Below are positions 11,530 through 23,088 of a stretch of 64,000 bases of DNA, in pieces. Source of the DNA: Thelonectria olida (taxonomy: Eukaryota > Ascomycota > Sordariomycetes > Hypocreales > Nectriaceae). A program made the position numbers and the translations under genes. The stretch is from NCBI GenBank assembly GCA_020736575.1, contig JAGPYM010000011.1:1116001-1180000 (forward strand), given 5' to 3'. Every line of letters begins with the position of its first letter. The first letter of the stretch is position 1. The notes under the pieces were generated by a model that saw only the letters and a list, made by a program, of their open reading frames with translations, was not told the origin of the DNA and searched no databases.

Positions 11530-13022
11530 ATGGACTCTGAAGCTCTCGCGAAGCTGCTCGCAGCACCAGCTGCCACGCCGCCAGACGGTGTCACGGCCAA
11601 CTTCGAAAACCCCCCGAACCGCAACGGCCTCGCGTGGACTGTGACCACTTTTTGCAGCGTCGTTCTAACTATCTGTTTCCTCATTCGCTTGTATGCTCGA
11701 GTATGGCTGGAGCGAAGGCTCAGTGTTGAAGATTGTGAGTTACCTCGACAAACCCCGATGGGTTCTGTTGCTAACGTCGTTCCCAGCATTGATGATTCTT
11801 GCATATGTTCGTCTCCCCCTACCGTCGATTTTCGAATCTTACAACCCGAAACGATCACTGGTACTTACTCGCTCTTAGGGAGCCTATTGGGGAACAGGCT
11901 ATGCTGCATACGCGCTGATCTATACACCTGGTTACTACGTCCACACGTGGAATCTCACCTACGGCGATCTTGTGCATCCTCTTTACGTGAGTCTCGCACA
12001 CCTCAGCCTGAGAGTCGCCGGTAGCTGGGCAGTTAGCTAACACGAAGCAGCTGATTCTCATCTATGGCTGCTGCTACTCAGTAGTCCTTCCCCTCCTGAA
12101 GACGGCCATTCTGCTGGATTGGTGCCGAGTCTTTGTTCCCGGAAAACGACTAAAGAGCGGTTTCTGGTGGGCGTGTGCCGCCCTCTCTTTCTTTCAGCTT
12201 CTCTGGGGCGTCCTCTGCATTCTCCTGCTGAACATGCAATGCCGACCGCACAATGCCATTTGGGAGTTCTACGTTCCCAGCAAGTGCTATGACCTGCCCA
12301 AGGTCATGTTGTCGTCAGCGAGTGTTCAGGTCATTACCGACCTTGTCATGGTGTTGTTGCCCCAGAGGATCATCTGGGGACTGCACTTGAACTGGCAGAA
12401 GAAAATCGGAGTGTCCGTTATCTTTGGCGTTGGTATTCTGTGAGTCTTTCCCGTAGCGCTTCACCCGCCGTTGTCTCGACTAACAGCATCAAGCGCCCTC
12501 GTCGCCGCATGCTTCCGTCTCTCACACACCGTCACCTTTTCCAAAACGGACGATCGAATGTACTTTATCGGCCCCCTCCTGTTCTGGGCCTGCGGCGAGA
12601 TGACGTGCGGTTTCTTTATTCTCAGCACGCCGTGTCTTCCCAAGATCCTCGCCGAGTCGGCCCTCTCGCGGCACGTCAAGAGCATGCTCGGCATCAGCGT
12701 CAAGTCCAACAGCCAGTCGAACCCCAACTCCAACTACGGATCCAACTACGGATCCAACTACGGCGCGCGGTCGGGGTCTCGGCAGCTGTCCAAGTCTGGC
12801 ATCAGCGCCGACACGTACTACAAGATGTCCGACGATGGCGTTGCGCTGACCAACTTTGACAAGTCGGAATCTCAGGAGCGTTTGCAGGAGGGCGCGTCTC
12901 GCGATGGGAAGAATGCTGTGCACGTGACGCGGACGACTGAAGTCACGGTCACGTCCGACTCGCATTCAGGGAGTGATGTTGGCGAGAACCCTGCTCCATG
13001 GGCAAGGAAGATGGGAGTTTAG
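11530..13022 (+). CDS. Seven-helix membrane protein, fungal Rhodopsin/SAT4-type (PTH11-like) family
   Basis: Five exons (11530-11734, 11787-11806, 11879-11986, 12051-12439, 12494-13022) give 416 residues. Exon 2 is only 20 bases but keeps frame (VEDSLMILAYGAYWGTGYAAYAL). Hydrophobic helices run from LAWTVTTFCSVVLTICFLIRLYAR to MTCGFFILSTPCLPKI. Family marks include the early LYARV and VEDSLM, MQCRP before a loop with C-Y-D, VQVITDLVMVLLP and the FFILSTPCLPK end. These plasma-membrane proteins are thought to act as receptors; their ligands are mostly unknown. The cytoplasmic tail has three copies of SNYG (near 12728-12763) and is Ser-rich. The last intron could alternatively use GTATTC at 12433. 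The ATG at 11530 is the first in frame before the helices. Confidence 0.85.
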
Positions 13023-13696
13023 GGAGTGAGGACATGTGCGCAAAGGAACATGCGGATTAAAACGATTAAAATTGCATCGAGGCGAGCCAGCTACTGGATA
13101 GACACACAGGTTAGACAGGTTGCGTTCTTACAACTGTAACCACACAGGATAAGCTATTATAGCAAAAATAAAATAAAAATAAAAATGAACGACTTGGAAG
13201 GAAAAAAAAAATCTTTACCTCACTCGTGTTTAGACGTACTTTCCCTTTTTTTTCTCTTTTTTTTTTAAGGTCCATGAAGTCTACCTCAGGGGCCATGTTG
13301 CTGTACTGCCTTTCAATCTACCTCACATTTTCAACAACTTCTCCTCATTCAGACAAATACTTTCCACCTCGTAACTACATGTCACGCCATGTCTGGCAGA
13401 AGAATGCCGAGCCACTTTCCAATTAGTTGTGGCTGAATTCCAGCTCTGGTGCATGTGTGAGGCAGCCATGGTTGATTGGCGCTCCTCGACAAATTTACCC
13501 ACACGATGAGGCGGCTCTTGTGTAACACAATTGAGCTTGAAAGGCATTTCAGCACAGCCTTGATGAGGCTGAACGATGCCGTTTGCTAGACTCATTTACC
13601 CCGCTCTCTTCCTTATATATTCTCATCACCTCTGCCGTCTTTGGAGCCCAAACATGGCCCGTACACCGAGGTTGGACTTTTACAGACATCAACACC
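13023..13696. other. Intergenic, no gene seen
   Basis: Contains A/T-rich tracts (about 13165-13265, with runs of A and T) and no supported coding sequence. It probably includes the 3' UTR of the membrane-protein gene. Confidence 0.5.
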
Positions 13697-14030
13697 ATGT
13701 CCGGACTGGAGATTCTCGGGGCCGTAGCGAGCTCCGTCGCCCTCGCCCAAGCAGTTGAAGGGACTCTCAAGGCTGTCAACCTACCTACTGCGGGGAATTC
13801 GCGCGATTCAACAGCAATGTGACGAGCTCAGGAAAGAAGTAGGCTTTATTCGCGCCGGCATCGCTGCTGATAACCTAGCTGACGAGACTGCTCGTCTCTT
13901 TGGCAGTCGAGGACCTCGAAGAGGCTCTCAGTGAGCTGAACCGAATTGTTGGCAAATGCGTACATCCGACTGCACAGGAGTGGCACGATCGTCGGCGGAT
14001 AACGAAAAAACTTGACTGTACAGATTAGGA
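13697..14030 (+). pseudogene. Relic of a fungal STAND/NLR N-terminal domain
   Basis: The ATG at 13697 opens [22 protein letters not shown] followed by TLKAVNL, a typical start of the fungal STAND N-terminal domain. The frame then stops at a TGA near 13820. Reading after a four-base tandem duplication (CCTACCTA near 13780-13790) restores [37 protein letters not shown] second frame change near 13900 restores DLEEALSELNRIVGKC before a stop near 14027. Nothing of a NACHT or effector domain follows. This is the first 100 or so residues of a dead NLR-type gene. A short real gene is possible but would need two frame corrections. Confidence 0.6.
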
Positions 14031-14164
14031 AATGAAAGGCTCGCTATCCGAAATATTGTAAGCTACACCGTTTCCTGCTTGTCTCGGTCGCGCCCGACGG
14101 CACATGTAAATTACCCGTGACCGCAATCATTGGCAGAGATAACGATCGAAGCTTTCCCTATTCC

Positions 14165-14638
14165 TCAATCGGTGTCATCTCCCACCATCTCCATTCCCTC
14201 AAACAGATCAATCCAGTCTTCTAGTCTTTCTTTAATAAACCATTCCAAGTCCCAGGACTTATTAGAAACTTGATCCGCATTACCGTTCCATAGGTAGATG
14301 TCTGCTTCAATAAAACTCTCTACAGTTTCACTATGAAATAGCATAGCTTGAACAGTATGAACTTGGTAAACCTCGCCCTCAAAGTCATCAAGTTTCTTCC
14401 GCTGTGAGACTGTCTGTGGTTGTACGAGATATCCGTCTATAGAGGAGCTGTGTTCCTTTATAGCAGCTGGATAATCACAGCCGTGTAATGCGTGACGGGC
14501 AATACCATTGACTTTGGCTGTGCGGATAAGGGCTGAAATCTCCTCGATCCGAGTAGCGTCGCCAGTTAAGACCCAGGCAAGGAGAGGTTTGGCGCATAAA
14601 GTACCATATATAAAGACCGGTCTCGGAGCCGTTGCCAT
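14165..14638 (-). CDS. Gamma-glutamylcyclotransferase-like (AIG2-type) protein
   Basis: A single exon of 157 residues from ATG 14638. The N-terminus MATAPRPVFIYGTLCAKPLL carries the Y-G-T-L loop of the GGCT/AIG2 fold, and LDDFEGEVYQVHTV fits the family's conserved glutamate strand. The fold binds gamma-glutamyl compounds and may release 5-oxoproline; the actual substrate is unknown. Length fits small fungal AIG2-like proteins. There is no signal peptide, so it is probably cytosolic. A longer in-frame start upstream (to 14722) adds a non-family sequence, so the internal ATG directly before the fold is preferred. Confidence 0.8.
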   Translation of the reverse strand: MATAPRPVFIYGTLCAKPLLAWVLTGDATRIEEISALIRTAKVNGIARHALHGCDYPAAIKEHSSSIDGYLVQPQTVSQRKKLDDFEGEVYQVHTVQAMLFHSETVESFIEADIYLWNGNADQVSNKSWDLEWFIKERLEDWIDLFEGMEMVGDDTD

Positions 14639-15191
14639 AGTTGAGAGCGGTTGTAGTGTGTCTGGAATGATAGTAAGAGTCGGGTGCACTGACTTCTTAA
14701 GGCTGGGACCCCAGGTGCCCAAGAGTGAGTGTACCTAGATGTAAATGTAAGGGCGGATGCATCTTGAGGTCAGCAGGACCGACCTTTTTTTTTTGCCTTT
14801 AAGAAAAGCAAACAGTTGTGAAATATTGTTAGGAAGACTTGGCGAATAAAATGAGGTACAGATTATAGAGTGCGTCGTGCATATAGTAGAACCGATGATC
14901 TTTGCTCAAAATTAGAGTTGTTCCTGGAAAGAAGCCCTGGGCTGCTTGTACTTTCAAAGGGTTAGACTACCTAGGGGTTGAAGCCCATGGAGAGTGTTGT
15001 GGTGGAGATGCGTGTGGGGGAGGGCAGGCGGCAGGGGTGGGAGAGGTTGGGGTTTTATGCACGATTGATTACATAAGGCTGTCACAGAGTTTCCACGCGA
15101 CCCAGTCTTGTGGGTTGCAAAATACACGGCAGAGATTTCACGTACTTTGGCGGCCGGTGAAGGCTTCCATGATCTGAAAGAGTTTATGGAT
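14639..15191. other. Intergenic, no gene seen
   Basis: A T-run near 14786-14795 is present. An open plus-strand frame at 14902-15177 has no family support. Confidence 0.5.
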
Positions 15192-18100
15192 TCAGTCTAG
15201 GGAAACGCCAGGGATAGCTAGCGACGGCGCTGTGAAAGAACGGTTGAGCATCGCAGAGCAGGCATTCGACTGAGATGAGATGCTGGAAGCCGTTGTGCTT
15301 GTCGGCTGAGTTTGAGCCGAACCATGACTGGCATCACTTGTCCCAGAGTTCGTTTGCGAAATTGACGGGCTTGAAGTATTTGTATTACTGGGGAAACCAG
15401 TCTCGCTGGAGTCGTGGGTAGCTTGTGCTTCGCCACTTGCACTCCGGGAAGACGTGTAGCCGTCGCTTACTGATCCGTCACTTGTCTGAGAGTCTGATGC
15501 GCTTGAAGTAACGGAGGCGTGACTGCTAGTGCCGCTTTGCGTCTGTTCACCAGTTGAGCTCTTGGATGCGGTTTCACTCGTACTGCTGCTTCTTCCTTCA
15601 AGTCCCGTCTCTGGGCTTTCCGAAATTACGGCAATTGAGATATCAGCGGCTCCAGACGAGCGAGTGTTGCTAGGGCTGTGTGTCCTTTCATCACCACCTG
15701 AGCTACGAGGATCAGCCTGGCTGCTGATCTCAGAGTTCGTCTGGGAATTAGAAGTGTTTGAAGGCTCCCCAAAGTTAGAGGAACTAGCGGCGCTGCTTGT
15801 GCTATCTGTTGTTGTCTGGCTGCTTGAGTTTTGCGAAGAGGTTTGACCAGCGTTACTAGATGTATCGCTCTGCAAAGTTGAGGTGCTTGACGTAGCTCTA
15901 GAGGTGCGAGTGCCGTCAGTGCCACGGGCTGTTTCTTCACTAGTTGAGGTATGCGAAGTGCTCTGGCTAACACTGCTTGTCTGGCCACTGATCCCGTGGC
16001 TCCTTGAAGCGGCCTCAATCGAGACTCCATCGGCGTTAGAAGACTGGGTGCTGCTATCGTGTGTTGATGTTGCTTGTTCTCCTGCAGCGGAACTCTGCGA
16101 AGTGGTTTGGCTGGTACCTTGCTCGGTTGTGTGAGATCCCCGAGACTCTGAGTCGATAGATGTTGTGCCGGAATCAGATAAGTGACTGTTGCCAGACGTA
16201 GTTGTCAGCTGCTCAGCAGTTGAGCTGGGCCCCATGCCGGTAGAGTTGTCTGTTGTTTCGGAGTTCTAAGTCCCTGGATCAGCCGATGTTGTCTCGGAAT
16301 TGTATGAGTGAGTGTTGCTGGAAGCAGTCGTCTCTTGCTCAGGATCAATTCGCTGAGCCCTGCTCGGTTGCTCAGTTTCCTCCGAGCTCTGAGGCGCTGA
16401 GGTCTGTGAGGTTTGCGAGTCGCCTGCTGAGTTGCTTGCTGGGTTGACATCCATGATCGTCTGAGAAGCAGTACTGGCTCCTGCATCGCCAGTGGGTCGG
16501 CTGCTGGTATCCTGACTTGTCTCCGAGTCTTGAGATGCCTCAGAAGCAGTCCAACTGCTCTATGGAGACGCGGTATCCCAGCCAGTCTGTGATGAACCCG
16601 TCTGGCGGATTCCGTCGGTGCTTGGGTGAGAGTCAGCTTCTTCATCTAGGCCGAGGGCTGTCTAGGGATCCGTCAAAGTCGCCGATTGACTCTTGGTCTG
16701 AGTGTCAATCTGTTCGCTCGTCAGGGAGTTCTCTTCAATCTCGGAACCTGTTGGCGATCGGATTGAGTCGTCTCATGCTGTGCGACAGAAGAGTTGGTGT
16801 CTCTGTCGCTGTCTGCGCTAGTTGGAGTCCTACTAGCATCGGCAGCGGCTGCTGCGTCGTCTCATGTCGTAATATGAGAGCCTGTCTGGACGCTCGTGGG
16901 GGAGACAGATTCACCATCGTAGGGGGTATCGGAAGCCGCCCAAGTGCTGGAGTCTGAGCTGACTGAGGAAGTTTCCGAGGTGTTCGAGTTATTGCCCGTC
17001 TCGGCAGCACCAGAGTTGGTTTGTTGATCGTTCCTAGATGAAGCCGTCTCACTGGCTGCTTGTCTGACCTTCTAGGCCGGCACCATCCTGCGTTTGAGTA
17101 CTGTCCTCTGTCACAGTCTGGGAAACTGTCGAAGAGCTCGCCTCACTTCCAGATGGACTACGCAACGAGTTCGACTGGGAATCGCCTTCTGCGTCGGTAC
17201 GGCTCGTTGCGTTAGGTGTCATTTGATCAACATCGTCGGCGCCTGACGGGGCGCTTGTGTGGTTGCTGACTGGTGCAGTCAATGCACTGTTTGCTTCTGA
17301 TGCTTGGAGGTTACTTGGCCTCCCAGCCAACGAGCTGACCCCAAATGCGGTCGGTGTCTGAGAAGAATTGGTTCGACTTGTAGAAGTAGTTGCCGAGGCT
17401 CCCGTTTAACGAAGCTCGATTGACCACTGGGCTGCACATCATCATCACTAGTGCTCCGAGAGGCTGATCGAGGCCAGATTGACTATTCGACTCAGTAAAG
17501 TCGGAGCGAGCTTGGCTGGTCGGATGAGGGGTCTCAATGCCTGGTTCAAACGTCTCCGAGGTGGCTTGGCCTGAGCTTGGTTTGCTACGACCGATATGGT
17601 ATCTCCATTTGTTTGAGATAGAGTCTGAACAGTCTCTTCACCAACACTGTCCGCCCCGTTGTCGTATTGAGAGCTGAATGTAGCGCCATCTACACTGCCG
17701 GTCGAAGTAGCAGCGGGGGTTGAGCCAGCGCGTTGGGTGCTTGTCACATCAGCGTAAGATACAGATGATCTCCTGTCGCCAGTCTCAGTAGCAACGTTGA
17801 CGTTGTCCCCACTGCCCTCGGACGAAGAATCATATGGTGTTCTTGTTTTCGACTTGAAAGTGGTCCAAGACGGAGATGAGGAGGGCTGTTGCTCTACGGA
17901 AGACACCATCGATGATACTGCACTGAGAGCGGAAGATCGGGCGTCTCTCGATCCTTCAATGGTGCCCAGCACTTCCAGTCTCGTCAGAGGACGGTACAGT
18001 TGACATCTCCGGGTTCGCTGGAGAGGGTGTCTCGGCCTGAGGCGTCGTGCTGATCCAAGCGCTGCTCTTTGGCCGTGTGATGAGTTTAGAAGCTGAGCGA

Positions 18101-19758
18101 GTTGCACTGCGTCTAACAGCGGTATCAGTTGTCGCATCTGGCCTTGCACTCTCTGATGATGTCTCTCTTGGGTCCGAGGAGTTGCTTGCCGCCGCCGCCT
18201 CAGTGTTTGGTCTTTCACTATAATGGGCGACATCTGTGTCAGTTGAGGTTCCTGTCGCATCTCCGGCTTCCGAGACATATCTTGTACCAGTGGTCTCAGC
18301 AGCAGCGCCCCGGCCGACAGGCGTGGATAACATCGAAATCTCGGCGCCAGTAGTGTTGAGACCGCCGCCTACAAGTGCTGTGCTGCCAGTTGGAGTATGT
18401 GACTCTTGAGAGCCTCTTCCACTCTCAGGTGTAAACGATCCACCTGCTTCCTGGGCGCTTTCTCGACTCTGGGTTTGAATGACACCTTGGGTGTTGGACT
18501 GGGAGTTATTGGAGCCGTCGTCAGTGATGGGAACTGTCGTGACTTGCGAAGATTGCTCGGAACCTGGCGGGGAGTTCGAGGCTTCGCTGCTTATGCTGGT
18601 TTCCGACTGTGAGCCGCGCTGTTGACCAGCTTGAGAACCAGCGTCTTGAGTTGTCTAAGTCTCCGCACGCGAGGGGGTGCTAGTTTAAGTGCTAGTCTCG
18701 CCATCGCTCCGAGAGCCAGTCTGAGAGCCAGCTCGCAAACCTGTTTCGCTGTGTGGCTCAGGGGATACTCCCGCGTCGCTTTTTGACAGTGTGTGAGAAG
18801 TATTCTCATCGGATTGGCCACTCTGAACACCGGTTTCTGATCCGATCTCAGATACCCGGGGAGTGCTGGGCGATGCCCTTTGGTCACCCAATTGAGAGTC
18901 AGATCCATTCGTTCGATCTCCTGACTGTGCATTGCTTGCCGAGACGTTTTGATCATCGCTTGACTGGGAAGTAGCACTCTGGACGGTTTGAGTGCGGAAA
19001 CCGGACTGGCTCCGTGTTGGGGTGCTCTGTTGCCTGCTTGCCATGGAAGAACTCTGCAACGATGAACCACTACGGTCATTAGATTGCGTACTAGACTTTG
19101 AGTCTCTTAGTGAGGTATTTGATGAAGTACTTAAGGTGCTCGATTCAGGCTCACTTCCTAGAGAAACGTCATTTGGAGGGGTCTGGCTTGGTTCGTTCTT
19201 CTGCCCTCCTGGCCTAGAATTCTGGGCACTGGCCGAGGTGTTCGACTGGGACACGCTCATTGAGATGATTTGTTGAGTTGTCCGTGAGCCGTGCGTTACA
19301 GAAGTCCTTTCGGAGTTATCTTGTAGGGAGCTCGTAGAACCGGGCGTGGTGGCAGCTGGTGCAGTCGCCGAACCGCTTGTGTCGATGCCACCATCCAGAC
19401 TGAGTGAACCGTGTCCATCCGAAGATGCATCCTTACTTGCGGAAGAGCCTGCATCAGAGCTGGCCAGTGGTGTGCTTTGTCGAGTAATGGTGCTGAATGA
19501 TGTTCTCGTCGTCGATGGACGGGTCGCCGGACTGCCATTTTGGGATGCTTACACCGGAGAACCGAGTAATGGCGTACATGAATGCATCTGGTGCAGAGTG
19601 CCTCAGCTAGTTTCCGAATTAAACTTCTCCAGGGACCGCACCATCCTCAATGATATTCGGGGTTCAGGCACAAGCCGCGTGGCTGAACCATATCGCTGTG
19701 GGTTCAGGACATCTAGATCTCAGGGACCTGCGTCGAGGCGGTCCACTACGGAAGCCAT
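15192..19758 (-). pseudogene. Decayed Ser/Thr/Gln-rich mucin-like gene (about 1,500 codons)
   Basis: From ATG 19758 a Ser/Thr/Gln/Asn/Gly-rich sequence (SQTSS, SETGS, TSQSS-like units, no exact repeat) runs about 4.5 kb on the minus strand. One frame extends from 19758 to near 17980 with only stops in its way: TGA 19722, TGA 19605, TAA 19551, TAA 18687, TAG 18657. The frame then shifts near 17970, about 17570, about 17430, 17060 and again before 16600, with further stops at 16864 (TGA), 16562 (TAG) and 16268 (TAG). The last 347 residues (16235-15192) remain open. Composition resembles secreted, heavily O-glycosylated cell-wall or adhesin proteins, but no signal peptide or GPI signal is visible. 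All stops are types that C-to-T change of CAA, CAG or CGA would give. A living gene with many introns is less likely, because Ser/Thr-rich coding continues directly across the stops. Confidence 0.6.
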
Positions 19759-20301
19759 GTCTTACAGCGTGTGGGAGGGTCATCTGTCGGATTGCAGAGC
19801 CAAGTATGTGACGGGCTGGTTGAAGTCGTAATTATCTCGGTTGAGTGAGGTAATGGGCACAGATTGTCATCGAGTTGTTAGAGAACGGTAGCAACGGCAC
19901 TTTGATCCGACTTGTTGAACGACGTCAATGAGTTTGGCAGTCTTTTGAATATGCCCTCACGCTACCCTAGAGCATCCAGATTTCTCTACGTTGCTGCCAA
20001 GACACGTCCAAAAACGCCAACTTCTTAGTCGACACTCAATCTTCAAGCTTTGGATTTGGCACTGACGTATTATTGAGTCAGCCCACCTTGTTTATTAACC
20101 CGTGATTAGATTGTGGCCGTCATTGCACGTGTAAACATCAATTCAGCGGTAGCATCTTATCATCCGCTAACAAAGCCTGCACGCAACTACCCACAATGTA
20201 GTTAGCAGTAATGTCTCGTCTATTTTCCTCATGTTCGAGCCTATTGTCCATGTAAAGCCGCCAAAAAAACAATACCCATTCCATTACCCTACCCCCTACC
20301 C
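19759..20301. other. Intergenic, no gene seen
   Basis: Lies between the mucin-like relic and the 3' end of the arylsulfotransferase gene. No supported feature is visible. Confidence 0.5.
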
Positions 20302-21984
20302 TTAAATGTTGATAAAAATACACGCCATATTTGAGTGCGCAACCTCCTGGCCATTCCGAATGGCCGCCGCCTGCAAGCACTGCGTCCCGTTGAACTGGCT
20401 TGGGACATCGATCAGGGTCTCGAAGCCGCGCTTCTTTGCCCTCCCTATCGCCGTCATCCTCGTCCCTCGATCGACGTTGAACAGCTTCCACGCCTCAATG
20501 TCTGTCGCCCCGTTCCAGCTCACGTACGCGTGCAGCTGGTGGTCCTCGTCCCGCTCCAGTACCAGACTCGGTACCCAGCCCTTGGGCGTCGCGTGCCACT
20601 CCTGCTTGTAGGCACGGTAGCTCTGCGCCTTGTTGTTAAAGCCAAAGCGGCCCTCCCAGCGGAGGTCGCTGCTGTCGCCTGTCGGGCCGTACTCGCGGAT
20701 GACGGGGATGGGGCCGTAGGAGACGAGCTGGTTGCCGTTGCTCAAGCCAATCTCGTAACCGCCCTGGCTCTGCGAAAAGATGTCCTCGACGGACTCAAGG
20801 TCGTGGACCAGAACCGGGGGAATGGAAGAATTGGGTGGAAGGGCGACGTCGAACAACAGCGCTCTGGATGAGGTGATGTCCGTGTCATCCTCATCATTGT
20901 GGTTGTCGAACATACTCAACCTGAAGCCATTCTCTGTGATGTTGTGCGCTCGCACATGATGCTGCCAGCGAAATTGCGCCGCCGTTGGCAAGCGGCCAAA
21001 GTCTCCGACAAGAGTCTCGCCGCTGCCGTTGAGATCCCAGAGGACCTCTCCGGTGGTCCGAGAGATGAGGTAGTTGGACCAGAAATGCCTCCCGCAAATC
21101 AGGTACGTGTCGTTTGTGAAAACCTGCATCGAGTTGAGATGGAAATAATCGTAAGGACGCTCTATGGTCCCATCTCCCTGGTAGTTTGGCAGCGGGATGC
21201 GCGAGTCTTCGACTTTGAAATGCTCCATGGCGCTCCATCGAAAGAGGATTTCGCCGGTTTTGATGTCAACCTCGTACAGCAAGCTGTCGGCAACCCAGCC
21301 GTCCACTGGACCACCCAATGGCGTCAGATCGTAGGGCACCGCGTTGTACGCGACGAGGAGAACACTGTCCCTCTCGGTGACCTCCTGCTCGCGGAAGTCC
21401 ATGGTCCCAGGGGCTTCGAACACGCCCCCAACGTCCATAGTCGCATTCAGCTTGACGACAGTTTGGCGATACTCGTGATCCAGAATGACAAGATTGCCAT
21501 AGCCGTGGTCCTTGATTGTCACTCCATTCCACAAAGTGAGATGCGGTTTGCCGTAGATGGTCTGGACACGAAGATTGTGGCCATTGCCCGGCAGGTCCAG
21601 GCAGTAGACGAGTTCGTTTTGTTGGTCCATAATCATGGGGGCACTCTGCTTCTGTCCATCATCAACACGGAGTTGTGGTGTGAAGATGATATATCCGTCT
21701 GCGAGTTCTTGGCCGTTGTCATAGTAGTCGAAATTGGGCGGGTTAAATGGCGATGATTTGAAGACGCGATACGGCCACATGGTGCCAAACAGGGGCGACG
21801 TCTCATTCTCGGCGACGACCTCGACATATGACGACGAGGGGAAAGTGGGAAGGGTATCAAACACGGGCGGCTGTCGCAATGGGTAGTCAACATCAAGGAG
21901 AAGGTAGTAGAACAGAAGGCAGCTGGCAAAGGTGCCGAGGCCCATTAGCTTTGAGGTCAAGGACATTTTGAGAAGAGCAACCAT
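20302..21984 (-). CDS. Fungal arylsulfotransferase (ASST) family protein, membrane-anchored or secreted
   Basis: A single exon of 560 residues from ATG 21984; a second ATG at 21966 is also possible. Residues 7-30 (LTSKLMGLGTFASCLLFYYLLL) form a signal anchor or signal peptide. The body has the fungal ASST pattern: DGYIIFTPQ, APMIMDQQNELVYC, NLRVQTIYGKPHLTLWNG, YRQTVVKLNA, a propeller repeat with LLYEVDIKTGEILFRW, YFHLNSMQVFTNDTYLICGRHFWSNYLI and FRWQHHVRAHN. Bacterial relatives move sulfate between phenols using an active-site histidine; activity of fungal members is mostly unproven. Several N-x-S/T sites suggest glycosylation. The gene is divergent from the DUF1989 gene, with 1.1 kb between the starts. 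Confidence 0.85.
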   Translation of the reverse strand: MVALLKMSLTSKLMGLGTFASCLLFYYLLLDVDYPLRQPPVFDTLPTFPSSSYVEVVAENETSPLFGTMWPYRVFKSSPFNPPNFDYYDNGQELADGYIIFTPQLRVDDGQKQSAPMIMDQQNELVYCLDLPGNGHNLRVQTIYGKPHLTLWNGVTIKDHGYGNLVILDHEYRQTVVKLNATMDVGGVFEAPGTMDFREQEVTERDSVLLVAYNAVPYDLTPLGGPVDGWVADSLLYEVDIKTGEILFRWSAMEHFKVEDSRIPLPNYQGDGTIERPYDYFHLNSMQVFTNDTYLICGRHFWSNYLISRTTGEVLWDLNGSGETLVGDFGRLPTAAQFRWQHHVRAHNITENGFRLSMFDNHNDEDDTDITSSRALLFDVALPPNSSIPPVLVHDLESVEDIFSQSQGGYEIGLSNGNQLVSYGPIPVIREYGPTGDSSDLRWEGRFGFNNKAQSYRAYKQEWHATPKGWVPSLVLERDEDHQLHAYVSWNGATDIEAWKLFNVDRGTRMTAIGRAKKRGFETLIDVPSQFNGTQCLQAAAIRNGQEVAHSNMACIFINI

Positions 21985-23088
21985 GGCATCATCAGCATGG
22001 CCTGTGAAATGAGCGTGATGTGATGAAGAATGAGGATATTCGTGGTTGATTGAAAGATCACAGTAAAAACTCAATCACAACGCTGCTGAACAGAGTTCCT
22101 CGTCTCATCCCCCTTGATAAACCCAGAAAGCGAATTGGAAGGGAGAAGAATCGGCAGAAAGGGGCATCTTTCAGGCCTTCTCCTGATTGAAAAATCGAGA
22201 CTTGGTGATGGCGCCAATTCCCCCCCCTTGCTTTTGTTTCTACTAGTCTGCCGCCACACGATCCCTTTGAGCCTAGTTTCCCAGCTTTGGAACGCGCGCA
22301 TTGGTCTTTCATTCCATAGTCTCGAGGGATAATTGGGGGCTTCCCAGAATCCAATGGGAGCGAGACGCGTTCTTCTGAGACGTACGAATCTGTAAAGTTA
22401 AGTTGAGATTAAACTATTGACAAGCCGCCCCCTGATTATCTTTTGATTCGCTCAGGACTCTCATAGCATCTGATGGATATCGAATGGATGTGGGCGAGAC
22501 ATGAGCAACCATGGCACCGGGATCTTCAGTGACCCCTGGCAAGTCCAGAGGATACATGTAGCTTAAAACTCTCGGATAGAGGGGTTATTCTCGTCATTCC
22601 CCAGACTTGATCCATTGATATTTCAGGTATTCTCCTAACATATTAAGCTTTCCTCCCGAGCTACGTCGTACGCTTATCTTCACAGCACCTCGAACCCGGC
22701 GAGCTCATCACTAAGTGCCCTTGCAGGCATGGAGGGGAGTTCCCCCGCGTTTCTACCCTCAGTAGCATCAGTATGTAGGAAGACATCATTGCCCATTACT
22801 CAACCACGCCCTTTTGCAGCTCGCGATAGCTTCATCAACCGATAACACAAGCATCCACCCCGACTCTCGGCCAGCTCATCCGGACGTGCAATTCCGTGCG
22901 AACAAACAGCGGCATCGGATCCATTCCCGGATAACAGCGGGGTGGGGCAATATCGCAATTCACTCTCTATTTTTCACCCATACATCGGCATCTTCATAAA
23001 TGCCGAGTTTGTGTTTATAAATCAATCTAGTCTCAGTCATCTACCTAGTAATACACACCTTGGAGTAGAACTCATTATTATTGTCAAA
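21985..23088. other. Shared promoter region between divergent genes
   Basis: About 1.1 kb lies between the arylsulfotransferase start and the DUF1989 start, presumably holding both promoters. No coding sequence is supported. Confidence 0.5.
23014..23022 (+). promoter_or_regulatory. TATA-like element before the DUF1989 gene
   Basis: TTTATAAAT lies about 70 bases before the ATG at 23089, followed by a CA-rich leader and CAAAATG at the start. This is a fair match to a fungal core promoter. Confidence 0.4.

Noticed and set aside
15529..16134. Leu/Val/Ser-rich plus-strand frames that look like membrane proteins
   Set aside because: They are the mirror of Ser/Thr/Gln-rich minus-strand sequence; the hydrophobicity is an antisense artefact.
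20899..21756. 285-codon plus-strand open frame
   Set aside because: Antisense to the arylsulfotransferase gene, with no independent evidence.
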